Below are positions 21,917-32,020 of a stretch of 64,000 nucleotides of DNA, piece after piece. The notes below the pieces were generated by a model. That model was not told the origin of the DNA and did no database searches. It worked only from the letters and a program-made list of their open reading frames with translations. Every line of letters starts with the position of its first letter. Within the stretch, counting starts at the first letter, position 1. The translations under genes and the position numbers were made by a program. The DNA is from Hemerocallis citrina (taxonomy: Eukaryota; Streptophyta; Magnoliopsida; Asparagales; Asphodelaceae): NCBI GenBank assembly GCA_017893485.1, contig CM030358.1, positions 250,634,256 through 250,698,255 on the forward strand, read 5' to 3'.

Positions 21917-24900
21917 ATGGAGGACAGCGCAAGTGCAAGCACAGGGGCCGGTGGTTCAACATTGGCAGATCTCAAACCTGAACAGGTCCAACTTTTGTTG
22001 AGTATGATTAGTAATCATATGCAAGATCAAATGATGGGTGAGTTCCATTCTCCTTTTCTCTTGGATACTTGACACAGGGGCATCTCGTCATGTGACCGGC
22101 AACTCACAACTTTTGACTCAAGCACAGGACATTCTTCCATGTCCCGTTGGCTTACCTGATGGGCAGCAGGAATACGCCACAATGGAGGGGCATGTAATTC
22201 TTGCTGATGGTTTAGTGCTTGAGGGTGTCTTATTTGTAACAACATTACAATGCAATTTAATATCGGTGTCGCAATTAATTGATGATGCAAACTGTTTTGT
22301 TCGATTCACTAATTCTTTGTGTGCTATCCAGGACCAACGTTCGGGGAGCCTGATTGGAGCCGGTGAACGGAAGGATGGACTCTATTTTTTTCGAACGATT
22401 CCTACAGTGCACGCGGTAACAATTCCTGAATTATCTGAATTTGAGTTATGGCATAGAAGAATGGGTCATTCATCAGATAGAGTCGTCATGTTAGTACTTG
22501 CAATCAGTTCTAATACTAATACTACTGGGAAGAAATTGAATGAAACTTGTGTTATTTGTCCTTAGGCAAAACAAACTCGTGATAGTTTTCCTGTTAGTGA
22601 TAGCAAAGCCAGTCGTATTCTTGAACTCATCCATTGTGATTTGTGGGTGCCAAATAATCAATCACCCTCTTCGTGTGGTGCGTATTATTTTTTGACATTG
22701 GTTGATGATTTCTTTAGAGCAGTCTGGGTATATTTGTTGCATAATAAAACTGAGGTTTATCAAGCTTTCTCCTCTTTTTTCGCCACTGTAGAACGTCAAT
22801 TTGAGCAAACTATTAAGATTGTGCGAAGTGATAAGGGCACGGTATTTAAGTGCATGCTTGATTATTTTGATACGAATGGTATTTTGTTTCAAACCTCCTG
22901 TGTTAAAACTCCTCAACAAAATGGAAGAGTGGAGCGGAAACATCAGCATATACTTAATGTGGCTCGTGCTTTAATGTTCAAGGGCAATCTTCCTATTACT
23001 TTTTGGGAGAATGTGTGCTTAGTGCGGTGTATTTAATAAATCATACTCCGTCAGGTTTGTTACACAATAAAACACCTCTTGAGATTTTATGCGGAACAAC
23101 TCCTAATTTTGATGTGCTACGGGTGTTTGGGTGTCTCCGTTTCGCTCACAATCAAAAAGCAAAGGAAAATAAATTTGCACCAAGGAGTAGGAAGTGTGTA
23201 TTTGTTGGCTATCCTCATGGCAAGAAGGGTTGGAAATTATATGATCTCGACACAGGTGAAATTTTTGTGTCTCGCGATGTCAAGTTTCATGAAAATGAGT
23301 ATCCCTATCTGACTGAGAATGCATCTACTATGGTTGACACTCCTATTTCCTCTTCCAGTGACATGGTGGGAGTTGATAACATTGTTCTGGATGATTTGGA
23401 GGGGGTCTTAGAGGATGCTCCGACTGCAGGAACAGTGGAGGATACAAATGGGCCAGAGGGCAGTCCCGCCATGGAAGGTGCTTGCCAGTCCCACCGATGC
23501 TGCCAGTCCTACCGTGGAAGGTGCTCCGCCGACTGCTGATTCTGTCAGTCCCGCCGTGGAAGGTGTTCCGCCGACTGCGCACCCGAGGCTAATTTGGCCG
23601 TGGACTACGGGACAAACGTCCTTCAGTTTTGTTACGAGACTTTGTTGCTGAACCAGTTCGGAAAAAGAGTCCTTCCTCAAGTTTACCGTCCTCTACCAGG
23701 CTCTTGGTTGCAAGTGGGTATATAAGATCAAATATCTTGCAGATGGTATGATTGAACGGCTAAAAGCTCGCCTTGTTATCTTTGAGAATCATCAGGTTGA
23801 GGGAATTGATTACAATGAGACGTTCGCTCTAGTTGCTAAAATGGTGACGGTTCGTGCCTTTCTAGCTGTTGCAGCAGCGAAAAACTGGGAATTACATTAG
23901 ATGGATGTTCACAATGCTTTTCTACATGGTGATCTTGATGAAAAGGTATACATGAAATTACCACCAGGTTCTACTGTTCATCAACCTGGCATGGTCTGTC
24001 GTCTAAAGAAATCTTTGTACGGCTTACGACAAGCCCCGAGGTGTTGGTTTGCTAAATTGACGGCTTCATTGAAAAACTATGGTTTTACTCAGTCCTATTC
24101 AGATTACTCACTCTTCACGTTGCATCAGGGACCTGTCCAGATCAATGTTCTTGTTTATGTGGATGACTTGATCATTTCTGGTAATAACTCTTTCGCTCTT
24201 GCTTCATTCAAGAAATGTTTGGGTGAATGTTTTCATATGAAGGATTTGGGGACCTTGAAATATTTTCTCGGTATTGAAGTTGCTCGTAGTCCAGAGGGTA
24301 TCTTTCTGTGTCAACGGAAGTATACTCTTGATATCATCGCCGAGACGGGGTTTTTGGGAGCAAAGCCTGCCGGATTGCCGATGGAGCAAAACCATCAACT
24401 TGCTCGCGCTAATGGTGAGTTGTTAGAGGATCCCGAAAGTTATCGACGTCATGTTGGGCGTCTCATTTATCTCTCCTTCACGCATCCTGACTTGGCATAT
24501 ACCGTACATATTTTGGCACAGTTCATGCAGGCACCAAGACAAGAACATTGGGATGCAGCGACTCGCATTATACGTTATCTTAAAGGCTGTCCGGGGCAAG
24601 GTATTCTTCTTCATTCTGCTAGTGATCTATCCTTATCAGGTTGGTGTGATTCTAATTGGGCGTGTTGTCCTTTGACTCATCGCTCTCTTACTGGTTGGAT
24701 AATTTTTCTTGGTTGTTCCCCCATTTCCTGGAAAACCACGAAACAACATACAGTCTCCCGCTCGTCTGCAGAAGCAGAGTATCGTTCTATGGCTTCGGTT
24801 ACATCTGAACTCAAGTGGCTAAAAGCGCTTCTTGGTAGTCTTGGGGTGGATCATTCCCGTGCTATGAATTTATTTTGTGATAGCAAATCGGCTCTACACA

Positions 24901-25112
24901 TTGCTCAAAATCCTGTCTTCCATGAGCGTACGAAGCATATAGAGGTGGATTTTCATTATGTACGAGATGCAATTCAAGAAGGAATTATCTCTATGAGTCA
25001 TGTGTGCACAAATGAGCAGTTGGCCGATATGTTTACGAAGGCATTAGGCAAGCGCCAATTTTTATACTTACTTCGCAAGTTGGGCATTTGTGATTTGCAT
25101 GCTCCAACTTGA
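21917..25112 (+). pseudogene. Copia 1 gag-pol remnant
   Basis: ATG 21917 opens MEDSASAS and jumps directly to a post-knuckle linker (LKPEQVQLLLSM), so the capsid and zinc-knuckle part of gag is missing. Protease WILDTGASRHVTG (about 22066) is out of frame with that start. A TAG sits at 22563. Integrase has HCDLW, VRSDKG and PQQNGRVER. A frameshift near 23010 leads to FGCLRFAHNQKAKENKF. The region 23400-23580 holds repeats of the type V-E-G-x-P-P-T-A. RT starts around 23690, with a TAG just before MDVHNAFLHGDLDEKVYM (23901) and the catalytic LVYVDDLIIS. RNase H follows, through SRSSAEAEYRSMA to the stop at 25110-25112. Confidence 0.93.
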
Positions 25113-25124
25113 GGGGGGGGGGGG

Positions 25125-25355
25125 TGTTCTGGAAAGATTTGATAGGCCATAGGGACGTTAATATTGTTTTCTAATTTATAGGATCTGGATCTGATAGGAT
25201 TTGATTGAGTTCTAATTTATAGGATCTGGATCTGATAGGATTTGATTGAGTCCTAATTTATAGGATCTGGATTTGATTGAGTGTGTATGAGTTTGTATAA
25301 GTAGGCATGAATGAATGAATGAATAAAGTATGAACTTTTAACCCAAACTTTGGCA
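25125..25355 (+). repeat. Copia 1 right LTR
   Basis: 231 bp, tgttctggaaag ... actttggca, preceded by an uninterrupted run of 12 or more G (about 25113-25124) that serves as polypurine tract. Confidence 0.95.
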
Positions 25356-25544
25356 ACTTTGCTTTTTTTAGACCTTAGCTTAATAAAATTTCCTACCTTC
25401 ACTTGCCTGCTGCAAAAGATAGAAAAGGAAGGGGGAAAAAAATCAATCAGTCAATCAATTTAATAATATTTTAAAAATATATTCTCATCTACTACCAGTT
25501 ATACAAGATCTCTAATGTAGGAGCGACTCTACAAACTTCCGGTC

Positions 25545-25610
25545 ATGTATTTAATGTACAGGTGAAGATCTCTAAAGATACTGGTCATGTATTTAATGTA
25601 CAGGTGAAGA
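25545..25610 (+). repeat. 46-bp tandem duplication covering a GH31 splice acceptor
   Basis: ggtcatgtatttaatgtaca followed by ggtgaagatc occurs twice (about 25541-25570 and 25583-25612). Both copies end in the acceptor tgtacag followed by gtgaagatc. Only the second leads into open GH31 homology. Confidence 0.8.
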
Positions 25611-26012
25611 TCCGGTAGGCGCTCATAACAGATATCCAGAACAATGGGCTAGGGTCAACCGTGAGTTTGTTGATGAATGGAACTAAAAATTTTGTAGTAA
25701 TGAAAGAGAAGGTTCTGAGGAGAATTTAGTCTTCTTTATGAGGGCTGGTTTCAGAGATAGTCCCAAATGGTCAATGTTATTTTGGGGGAAGGAGACCAAA
25801 TGGTGAGTTGGCAAGCCAGTGACGGGATAAAGAGCAGTGTCGATCACTGGATTGCTCAGTAGCGGGTTATCAGGTTCTGCCTTCAATCACAGTGATATCG
25901 GAGGCTACTGTGCAGCTAACATGCCCTTCGTAAGATATCGAAGTAGCAAAGAGCTTCTTTTGAGATGGATGGAGCTCAACGCATTTAGCATTGTTTTCAG
26001 GACTCCACCAAG
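25604..26012 (+). pseudogene. GH31 pseudogene, remnant 4 (acid/base region)
   Basis: It starts after tgtacag with GEDPVGAHNRYPEQWARVN. It then reads LVFFMRAGFRDSPKWSMLFW, shifts frame into EGDQMVSWQASDGIKS, and shifts again before AFNHSDIGGYCAANMPF and LLLRWMELNAFSIVFRT. Multiple frameshifts are visible but amino-acid-level similarity is strong. Immediately upstream a 46-bp tandem duplication repeats the splice acceptor. Confidence 0.88.
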
Positions 26013-26097
26013 TTAAGAACTGGAAGATTATATTAGTGCATATTAGCTTAAAATGAAGATTGCTAAATTATTCTAGAACTAAATAATGGAGCCACAG

Positions 26098-26219
26098 GAG
26101 GAACAAACCATCTTTCAATTGCTAATTTTATTGAAACCAAAGCACATTGGTTCATTTCGCACGTTTTGCAAAGGTGTACAAGGCTTGGAAGTTCTACAGT
26201 GTTCAACTTATGGAGGAAA
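26098..26219 (+). pseudogene. GH31 pseudogene, remnant 5
   Basis: It follows acceptor ccacag. After a one-base deletion the frame reads RNKPSFNC, stop, FY, stop, then NQSTLVHFARFAKVYKAW and KFYSVQLMEE, the conserved region following the HEG motif of the family. Two in-frame stops are present. Confidence 0.82.
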
Positions 26220-26852
26220 TTTCATTTCATTAGCTTGCTATCTGACTAATATTCTACATAAAAATCTGTCTTGTACTTCAAGTCATTAGCAGATATGGTA
26301 GAAGATTCCTTTTTTTTTTCCCCTTCTTTTCAAATAGTTAGCTGCAGATACAATTTTAGATATAGAAGCGTTTGGTAAATGTCACGAATGATGTAGGACA
26401 TCTAAGTATTTGGTCAGACTAGTGTATATTATTCGAAAATTTAGAGGAGAGTTATATTAGAATATATGCTTAATTTTCTCGCCAATTGATGTGGCACAAT
26501 CTCCGCACAAATTTCTGAAGATACAGGGGGGAAAGAAAATTGTGCCACTTCATTTAATGAAGAAGATTGAATTCACATAGTCAGCGACTAAAGCATTATT
26601 ATTCGAGTTCAGAAAGTTAGTAACTAATGGATTATAGTTTTATGCTATGGCATCGATGGTAGCTATTAAGGTATCAATAATACTGCTACTCTTTTGTCTT
26701 TGATATATGAGCTGACACAAAAGAAAATCATTGTTTCATTACAAATTTGATGGTCTTAAGGCAAAAAAGAAAAAACAAAATCAGAAACAAACAAACCAAC
26801 CTGATGATTGGGATATACCATTTGTTAGTGTATCTAATGTTACTATCTAATG

Positions 26853-27048
26853 TGTTATGTTATGACCCAAATTGCTCTTAGGGCCCATTGGACTTAGTAT
26901 CTTCATATATGTAATACTTAGAATCAAATGAATACTAATCAACATTTTTGCCCTAATCTCTAATAGCAGCCGACTGCTCTTCTTCTTCCTCTCTTCTCTT
27001 CCATCTTCTCAAAACCCTAACAATCCACAACCCATTCAAATCCTAACA
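26853..27048 (+). repeat. Copia 2 left LTR
   Basis: 196 bp; starts tgttatgttatgaccc and ends aatcctaaca. It includes a pyrimidine-rich cttcttcttcctctc stretch. Confidence 0.97.
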
Positions 27049-27239
27049 AACTGGTATCAGAGCTAGGTTTACTCCTGCCCCAAATCACATCGATCTTCTC
27101 ACCTCCAAATCCAGCAGGTATTCTACCGGGTTTGGAACCCTAATCGGATCGCACCCAGATCCGACGTCGAGCCACTTCCTCTCCAGATCCGTCGTCGAGC
27201 ACCCTAGCCGTCTTGGTCGCCGTTGTGTGGTGGTTTGGT

Positions 27240-27370
27240 GCTGCTGTCGAGCCAGATCCGGTGCTGTTCTTGCTGATTCCGGTGCTGTTGGTGCTGATTC
27301 CAGTGCTGTTCTTGCTGATTCCGGTGCTGTTGGTGCTGATTCCGGTGCTGTTCTTCCTGATTCCGGAGAA
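27240..27370 (+). repeat. Copia 2 leader tandem repeat
   Basis: About five imperfect copies of a ~24-bp motif (gctgattccggtgctgtt) lie between the primer-binding site and the gag start. It is open in several frames, which creates spurious short reading frames (Ala-Asp-Ser or Leu-Ile-Pro repeats). Confidence 0.85.
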
Positions 27371-27470
27371 GGGAGGATATCAAGAAGGAGAAGGTTTGAT
27401 TTTGTGACTTGAGTAATTAATATTTGGGGGAAATTTTGGAGTTTTGTTGAATTGGGTTCAAGAAATTTGT

Positions 27471-30400
27471 ATGGATATGTCGGGAAAATATGATATTGAG
27501 AAGTATGATGGGAAGACGAGTTTTGCATTATGGCAAGTGCGTATGGCAGCGATTTTGTCGAGCCAAGGTGTTAAGGATGCCATTTTTGGTCGAGAAAAAT
27601 TGATTGATGCGGTGGCGGATAAGAAATGGAGAGAGATGGATGATAAAGCGCTCTCTATTATCCAATTGTGCTTGAGCGATTCGACATTGCAAGAGGTCCT
27701 ATCGGAGAAGACCGCTAAGGCTTTGTGGGAGAAGTTGGAGAAAATCTACATGAAGAAGTCCCTCACCAATCGACTGCGGTTGAAGTTGCGCCTCTACACT
27801 CTTCGCATGGTTGAAGGTACATCAATTTCCGATCACATTACGGAGTTTGCATCTATTTTGAATGATTTAAGTAAGATTGATGTTAAGGTGGAGGATGAGG
27901 ACCAAACCCTTTTGTTATTATGCTCATTGCCCGCATCATACAAGGCTTTTAGAGATATGTTGATTTATAGTAGAGATAAAATTTCTCTAGAGGATGTTAA
28001 GAGCAATTTGCAAGCCAAGTTGCACATTGATAGTGAGATGACCAATAATGAGAAAGGGAGCCGAGGTGTTGGTTTAGTTGTTGATCGAGGTAGGTCATGG
28101 GACCGAAACTCGAAAGATACAAGGACCCGTTCGAAGTCTAGGCACAAGGATTTGACGTGCAACTATTGTAAGAAGAAGGGACACATTAAGGCCGATTGTT
28201 TCAAGCTCAAAAATAAACAAAAGGCGGATAGTAAAGGTTCTTCTTCGGAGGAGGCCAATGTGGCCGAATGTGGCACGGTTGATACTCTTTGTGTGACAGA
28301 TACTAATGTTGATGATATGCATTGTTGGGTGATGGATACGGGTGCTTCGCAACACATGACTCCGAATAGAGATTAGTTTGAGACTTATGAGCCTACGGAT
28401 GGTAAGGTTCTCATGGGGAACAACAATATGTGTAAGGTTGCCGGGATTGGTTCAGTGACAATTAAGTTCCATGATGGAAAGGTCCGAAGGTTGACGGGTG
28501 TGAAGCATATACCCGATTTGTCTAAGAATTTGATTTCTTTGGGGTCTCTTGAAGAAAAGGGGTGTAAGTTCCAAAGTGAAGGTGGAGTCCTTAGAGTCTC
28601 TAAAGGAGCTCTCACAACCATGAAGTCGAAGAGAATTGGAACTCTTTATTTCTTACAAGGTTCCACGGTCACGGGCTCGGCCGCCATTGCACGTTCGGGT
28701 ACTATGTCGGATGAGGAGACTACTAGGCTTTGACATATGAGATTGGGGCATATGAGCGAGCGAGGAATGACCATTTTGAGCAAGAGAGGCTTGTTGTGTG
28801 GCCAATGCACGGGCAACTTGGAGTTTTGTGAGCATTGTGTATTTGGCAAGCATAAGAGGTTGAGCTTCTCCACGGCCATTCATTCGACCAAGGGAACACT
28901 TGACTCCATCCATTCGGATCTTTGGGGTCCTTCTCGTGAGCCTTCCAAAGGTAATGGTTCTCGTTATATGCTTACTTTCATTGATGATTTCTCAAGGAAG
29001 GTTTGGGTTTATTTCTTGAAAGAAAAAAGTGATGTATTTAGCACCTTCAAAGAATGGAAGTCACTTTTGGAGAACCAAACGGGAAGGAAAGTTAAGAGGT
29101 TGAGAACCGATAACGGTTTGGAGTTTTGCAACCGTGAGTTTGACAATTTTTGCAAGGCTGAAGGGATTGTTCGGCACAAGACGGTGGTCAACACTCCACA
29201 ACAAAATGGTGTTGCAGAAAGGATGAATAGGACACTACTTGAAAGGTCTAGAAGTATGCTTTCAAATGCGGGTTTGGATAAGGAGTTTTGGGCGGAAGCC
29301 ATTAACACATCCTGGTATTTGGTGAATCGATCTCCTACCACTTCAATTGAGTTGAAGACACCCGAAGAAGTGTGGTCGGGTAAGACGGCCGATTATTCGA
29401 ATTTGAGGGTGTTTGGTTGTCCCGCTTATGTACATGTGAATGAAGGAAAGTTGGAGCCTAGATCGAAAAAGTGTATTTTTGTTGGGTATCCCAGAAATGT
29501 GAAGGGATATAAGTTGTGGTGTCCCGAATCATCCAAGTTCCTTATTTCAAGAGATGTCATTTTCAATGAGTCGGCCATGTTGAAGGCAAATGATGTTGCA
29601 CCCGAGCCGACTATTAAGGAGAATGAGAAGGTTGAGAAGAAGATGGAGTTTGAGGTGCCGACCCAAGAAGGTGATAATTTGATCTCACATGATGGTGTCA
29701 ATTTGGAGGAAGCCCAAGAAGAGGTACAACCATATGCATTGGCAAGGGACCGAGCTAGAAGAGAAACAAGACCACCTACGAGGTATGGATACTCCGACTT
29801 TGCTTATTGTTTGGCAATTGCAGAGGATGTGGAGTATTGTGAGCCATCTTCCTACAGAGAAGCTATTTCTTCTAAAGATGCGGCCAATTGGGTTGCCGCT
29901 ATGAATAAAGAGTTACAATCTTTGCAACAAAATGAGACTTGGTCTCTTGTGAAGCCTCCCAGTGGTAAGAGGATTGTGGGTTGCAAGTGGGTGTTTAAGA
30001 GGAAGATTGATAGCTCAAATTCCGCGGATTTTCGATACAAGGCAAGGCTAGTGGCTAAAGGGTACAGTCAAGTCCAAGGTGTGGACTTCAATGATGTGTT
30101 CTCTCCCGTAGTTAAGCACACCTCCATTCGAGTTTTGCTCTCTTTGGTGGCAATGAAGGATTTGGAATTGGAGCAAATGGATGTGAAAACTGCCTTCTTG
30201 CATGGTGATTTGGAGGAGCAGATTTACATGAGCCAACTGGAGGGTTTTGAGGTTGCGGGAAAGGAGGACCGTGTGTGTCTTTTGAAGAAGTCCTTTTATG
30301 GCCTTAAGCAATCACCGCGGCAATGGTATAAGAAGTTTGACTCATTCATGGTGAGTATTAATTTCCATCGTTCCAATTATGATAGTTGTGTTTACTTCAA

Positions 30401-31397
30401 GAAGTTGGATGGTGGGGATTTCATTTACTTGTTGCTCTATGTGGATGACATGTTGATTGCATCCTCGAACTTGAAAGAAGTTAGGAGGTTGAAAGAGCAA
30501 CTAAGTTCGGCATTTGAGATGAAAGATTTGGGGGCCGCCAAAAGGATTCTCGGGATGGAGATCACAAGGGATAGGTCCAAGAGAAAATTATTTCTTTCAC
30601 AAAGGAGTTTTGCCGAGAAAGTGCTACGCCGTTTTGGCATGGAGAAGGCGAAAGTTGTTTCAACACCTCTTGCGGCGCATTTCAAGCTTTCGGGCGCTTT
30701 AAGCCCAAAATCCGATGATGAGAAGAAATTTATGGAAAAGGTTCCATATTCAAGTGCAATCGGGAGTCTCATGTACTTGATGGTGTGTACTCGACCCGAC
30801 ATTGCTCAAGCCGTTAGTGTGGTAAGTAGATATCTCTCTTGTCCGGGGAAAGGGCATTGGGAAGCAGTGAAGTGGATCTTCCGCTATTTGAGAGGTACTA
30901 TTGATGCTTGCTTGGAGTTTGGTAATGGCAAGAAACTGACGGGCTTTGTGGATGCGGATTTTGCGGGTGATATGGACAAGAGGCGTTCCTTGACGGGTTA
31001 TGTCTTTACCCTTGGAGATTGTACAATTAGTTGGAAGTCTACACTTCAAGCCACCGTTGCACTCTCAAGCACTGAGGCCGAATATATGGCGATTACTGAG
31101 GCTATTAAGGAGGCTATTTGGCTCAAGGCATTTGTTGGTGAGATGTCTTCACCTGAGGGTCCTGTTGAGGTGTTTTGTGACAACCAAAGCGCGATCCATT
31201 TGACTAAGGACCGCATGTACCATGAGAAGACGAAGCACATTGACATTCGATACCATTTTGTTCGAGATGTGATCTCGGAAGGCAAGGTTGCCGTGAAGAA
31301 GATTGGTACCGAATCGAATCCGGCCGATATGCTCACAAAGCCTCTTCCAATTGTAAAGTTCAAGCTTTGTTCAAGTTTGATGTCATTTTGTTTCTAG
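27471..31397 (+). pseudogene. Copia 2 gag-pol, one frame with two Trp-to-stop changes
   Basis: Starting at ATG 27471 (MDMSGKYDIEKYDG; an in-frame ATG at 27444 is less likely), the whole polyprotein lies in one frame apart from TAG 28374-28376 and TGA 28731-28733. Both replace conserved Trp codons (before F-E in protease; before [12 protein letters not shown] in integrase). Domains: UBN2-type gag; zinc knuckle CNYCKKKGHIKADC (about 28159); protease MDTGASQHMT; integrase with H-H-C-C, then [15 protein letters not shown] and [11 protein letters not shown] with [18 protein letters not shown] and [11 protein letters not shown]; RNase H with [15 protein letters not shown]-terminus after ADMLTKPL. 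Otherwise no frameshift is seen. Confidence 0.95.
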
Positions 31398-31503
31398 CTA
31401 GTTTGAGCTAGTTTTGTTTCTAGCATGTTGCTAGTTTGTTTTAGGTTATGTTTGTTTTATATTTTTAGTTTGTTTTAGATGCAATTTGGTTCAAGGTGGA
31501 GAT

Positions 31504-31699
31504 TGTTATGTTATGACCCAAATTGCTCTTAGGGCCCATTGGGCTTAGTATCTTCATATATGTAATACTTAGAATCAAATGAATACTAATCAACATTTTT
31601 GCCCTAATCTCTAATAGCAGCCGACTGCTCTTCTTCTTCCTCTCTTCTCTTCCATCTTCTCAAAACCCTAACAATCCACAACCCATTCAAATCCTAACA
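31504..31699 (+). repeat. Copia 2 right LTR
   Basis: 196 bp, one visible difference from the left LTR. It is followed by taatg, then five bases later GH31 remnant 6 begins. Confidence 0.97.
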
Positions 31700-31703
31700 T
31701 AAT

Positions 31704-31896
31704 GTTTCTGGATTGCGACATGTGTTCCTCCATTACCCAGAAGGCCAGCATATCCACAGTCTGACCTATCAGACCTATCAGCAGTTCTTGGTTGGTTGGG
31801 AGATTCTAGTTGTTCCCGTCTTAGATAAGGGGAAGAATCGAGTCAATGCATATTTCCCAGTTTCTAAAGGGAGTTAGTAGCAGCATATATGGACAG
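31704..31896 (+). pseudogene. GH31 pseudogene, remnant 6
   Basis: It reads LRHVFLHYPEGQHIHSLTYQ, a 9-bp tandem duplication (acctatcag twice), QQFLVGWEILVVPVLDKGK, then NRVNAYFPV. The conserved Trp before QHIWT is a TAG, doubled. It ends before the donor gtaaag. The exon begins only five bases after the right LTR and target duplication of the young Copia element. Confidence 0.88.
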
Positions 31897-31956
31897 GTAA
31901 AGTATATAGTCAGACCTTTGAACAATACCCGACATAAATTTGAAGCATGTGTTTGT

Positions 31957-32020
31957 CAATCGTGGATCTGATGTAGGAGGGACATTTATAAGGAATCTGA
32001 AAGATCTCAACATTCTATAG
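31957..32020 (+). pseudogene. GH31 pseudogene, remnant 7 (C-terminus)
   Basis: It reads GSDVGGTFIRNLKDLNIL followed by TAG (32018-32020), matching the family C-terminus. The sequence between remnant 6 and this piece appears deleted, since the catalytic-domain tail expected there is missing. Confidence 0.7.

Larger units (their letters stand above)
21566..25355 (+). mobile_element. Ty1/Copia retrotransposon 1, gag-deleted and mutated
   Basis: Left LTR 21566-21794 and right LTR 25125-25355 both run TGTT...GGCA. They are flanked by the 5-bp duplication acttt (21561-21565, 25356-25360). A primer-binding site tggtatcagagcc follows the left LTR. A long G-rich polypurine tract precedes the right LTR. 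The domain order protease, integrase, RT, RNase H is Copia. Confidence 0.96.
26853..31699 (+). mobile_element. Ty1/Copia retrotransposon 2, young and nearly intact
   Basis: LTRs at 26853-27048 and 31504-31699 (196 bp each, TGTTATG...CCTAACA) differ by one base that I can see (ggacttag versus gggcttag). A perfect 5-bp duplication taatg lies at 26848-26852 and 31700-31704. A primer-binding site tggtatcagagc (27052 on) and purine tract aaggtggagat before the right LTR are present. It is inserted in a GH31 pseudogene intron. Confidence 0.97.
239..32020 (+). pseudogene. GH31 alpha-glucosidase (YihQ / sulfoquinovosidase-like) pseudogene, overall span
   Basis: Seven exon remnants in correct order and orientation read as a plant family-31 glycoside hydrolase of the YihQ type. 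Visible motifs in order are VGMQGGTDVV, LLWNWEVD, YCNPCLAP, NTAFDVGVLDFTHPE, MADFGE (the nucleophile motif of the family), GEDPVGAHNRYPEQWARVN, FFMRAGFRDSPKW, a GDQMVSWQA block (acid/base region), NHSDIGGYC, LLLRWMELNAF, FARFAKVYKAWKFY and LVVPVLDKGK. The family hydrolyses alpha-glycosides; whether plant members act on sulfoquinovose cannot be judged here. At least four Trp codons have become stops and several small indels break the frame, so it cannot make protein. Intron 1 is about 19 kb (LINE pieces and giant element 1), intron 3 holds Helitron, hAT and Copia insertions, and the intron before remnant 6 holds a young Copia. It converges on the gyrase B gene. Confidence 0.9.

Noticed and set aside
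23343..23680. Minus-strand Gly/Ser/Thr-rich frames
   Set aside because: They mirror the tandem Pro-Thr-Val-Glu-Gly repeats between integrase and RT of Copia 1.
28737..31397. The 886-aa frame as an independent host gene
   Set aside because: It is the integrase-RT-RNase H part of Copia 2, bounded by LTRs and target duplications.
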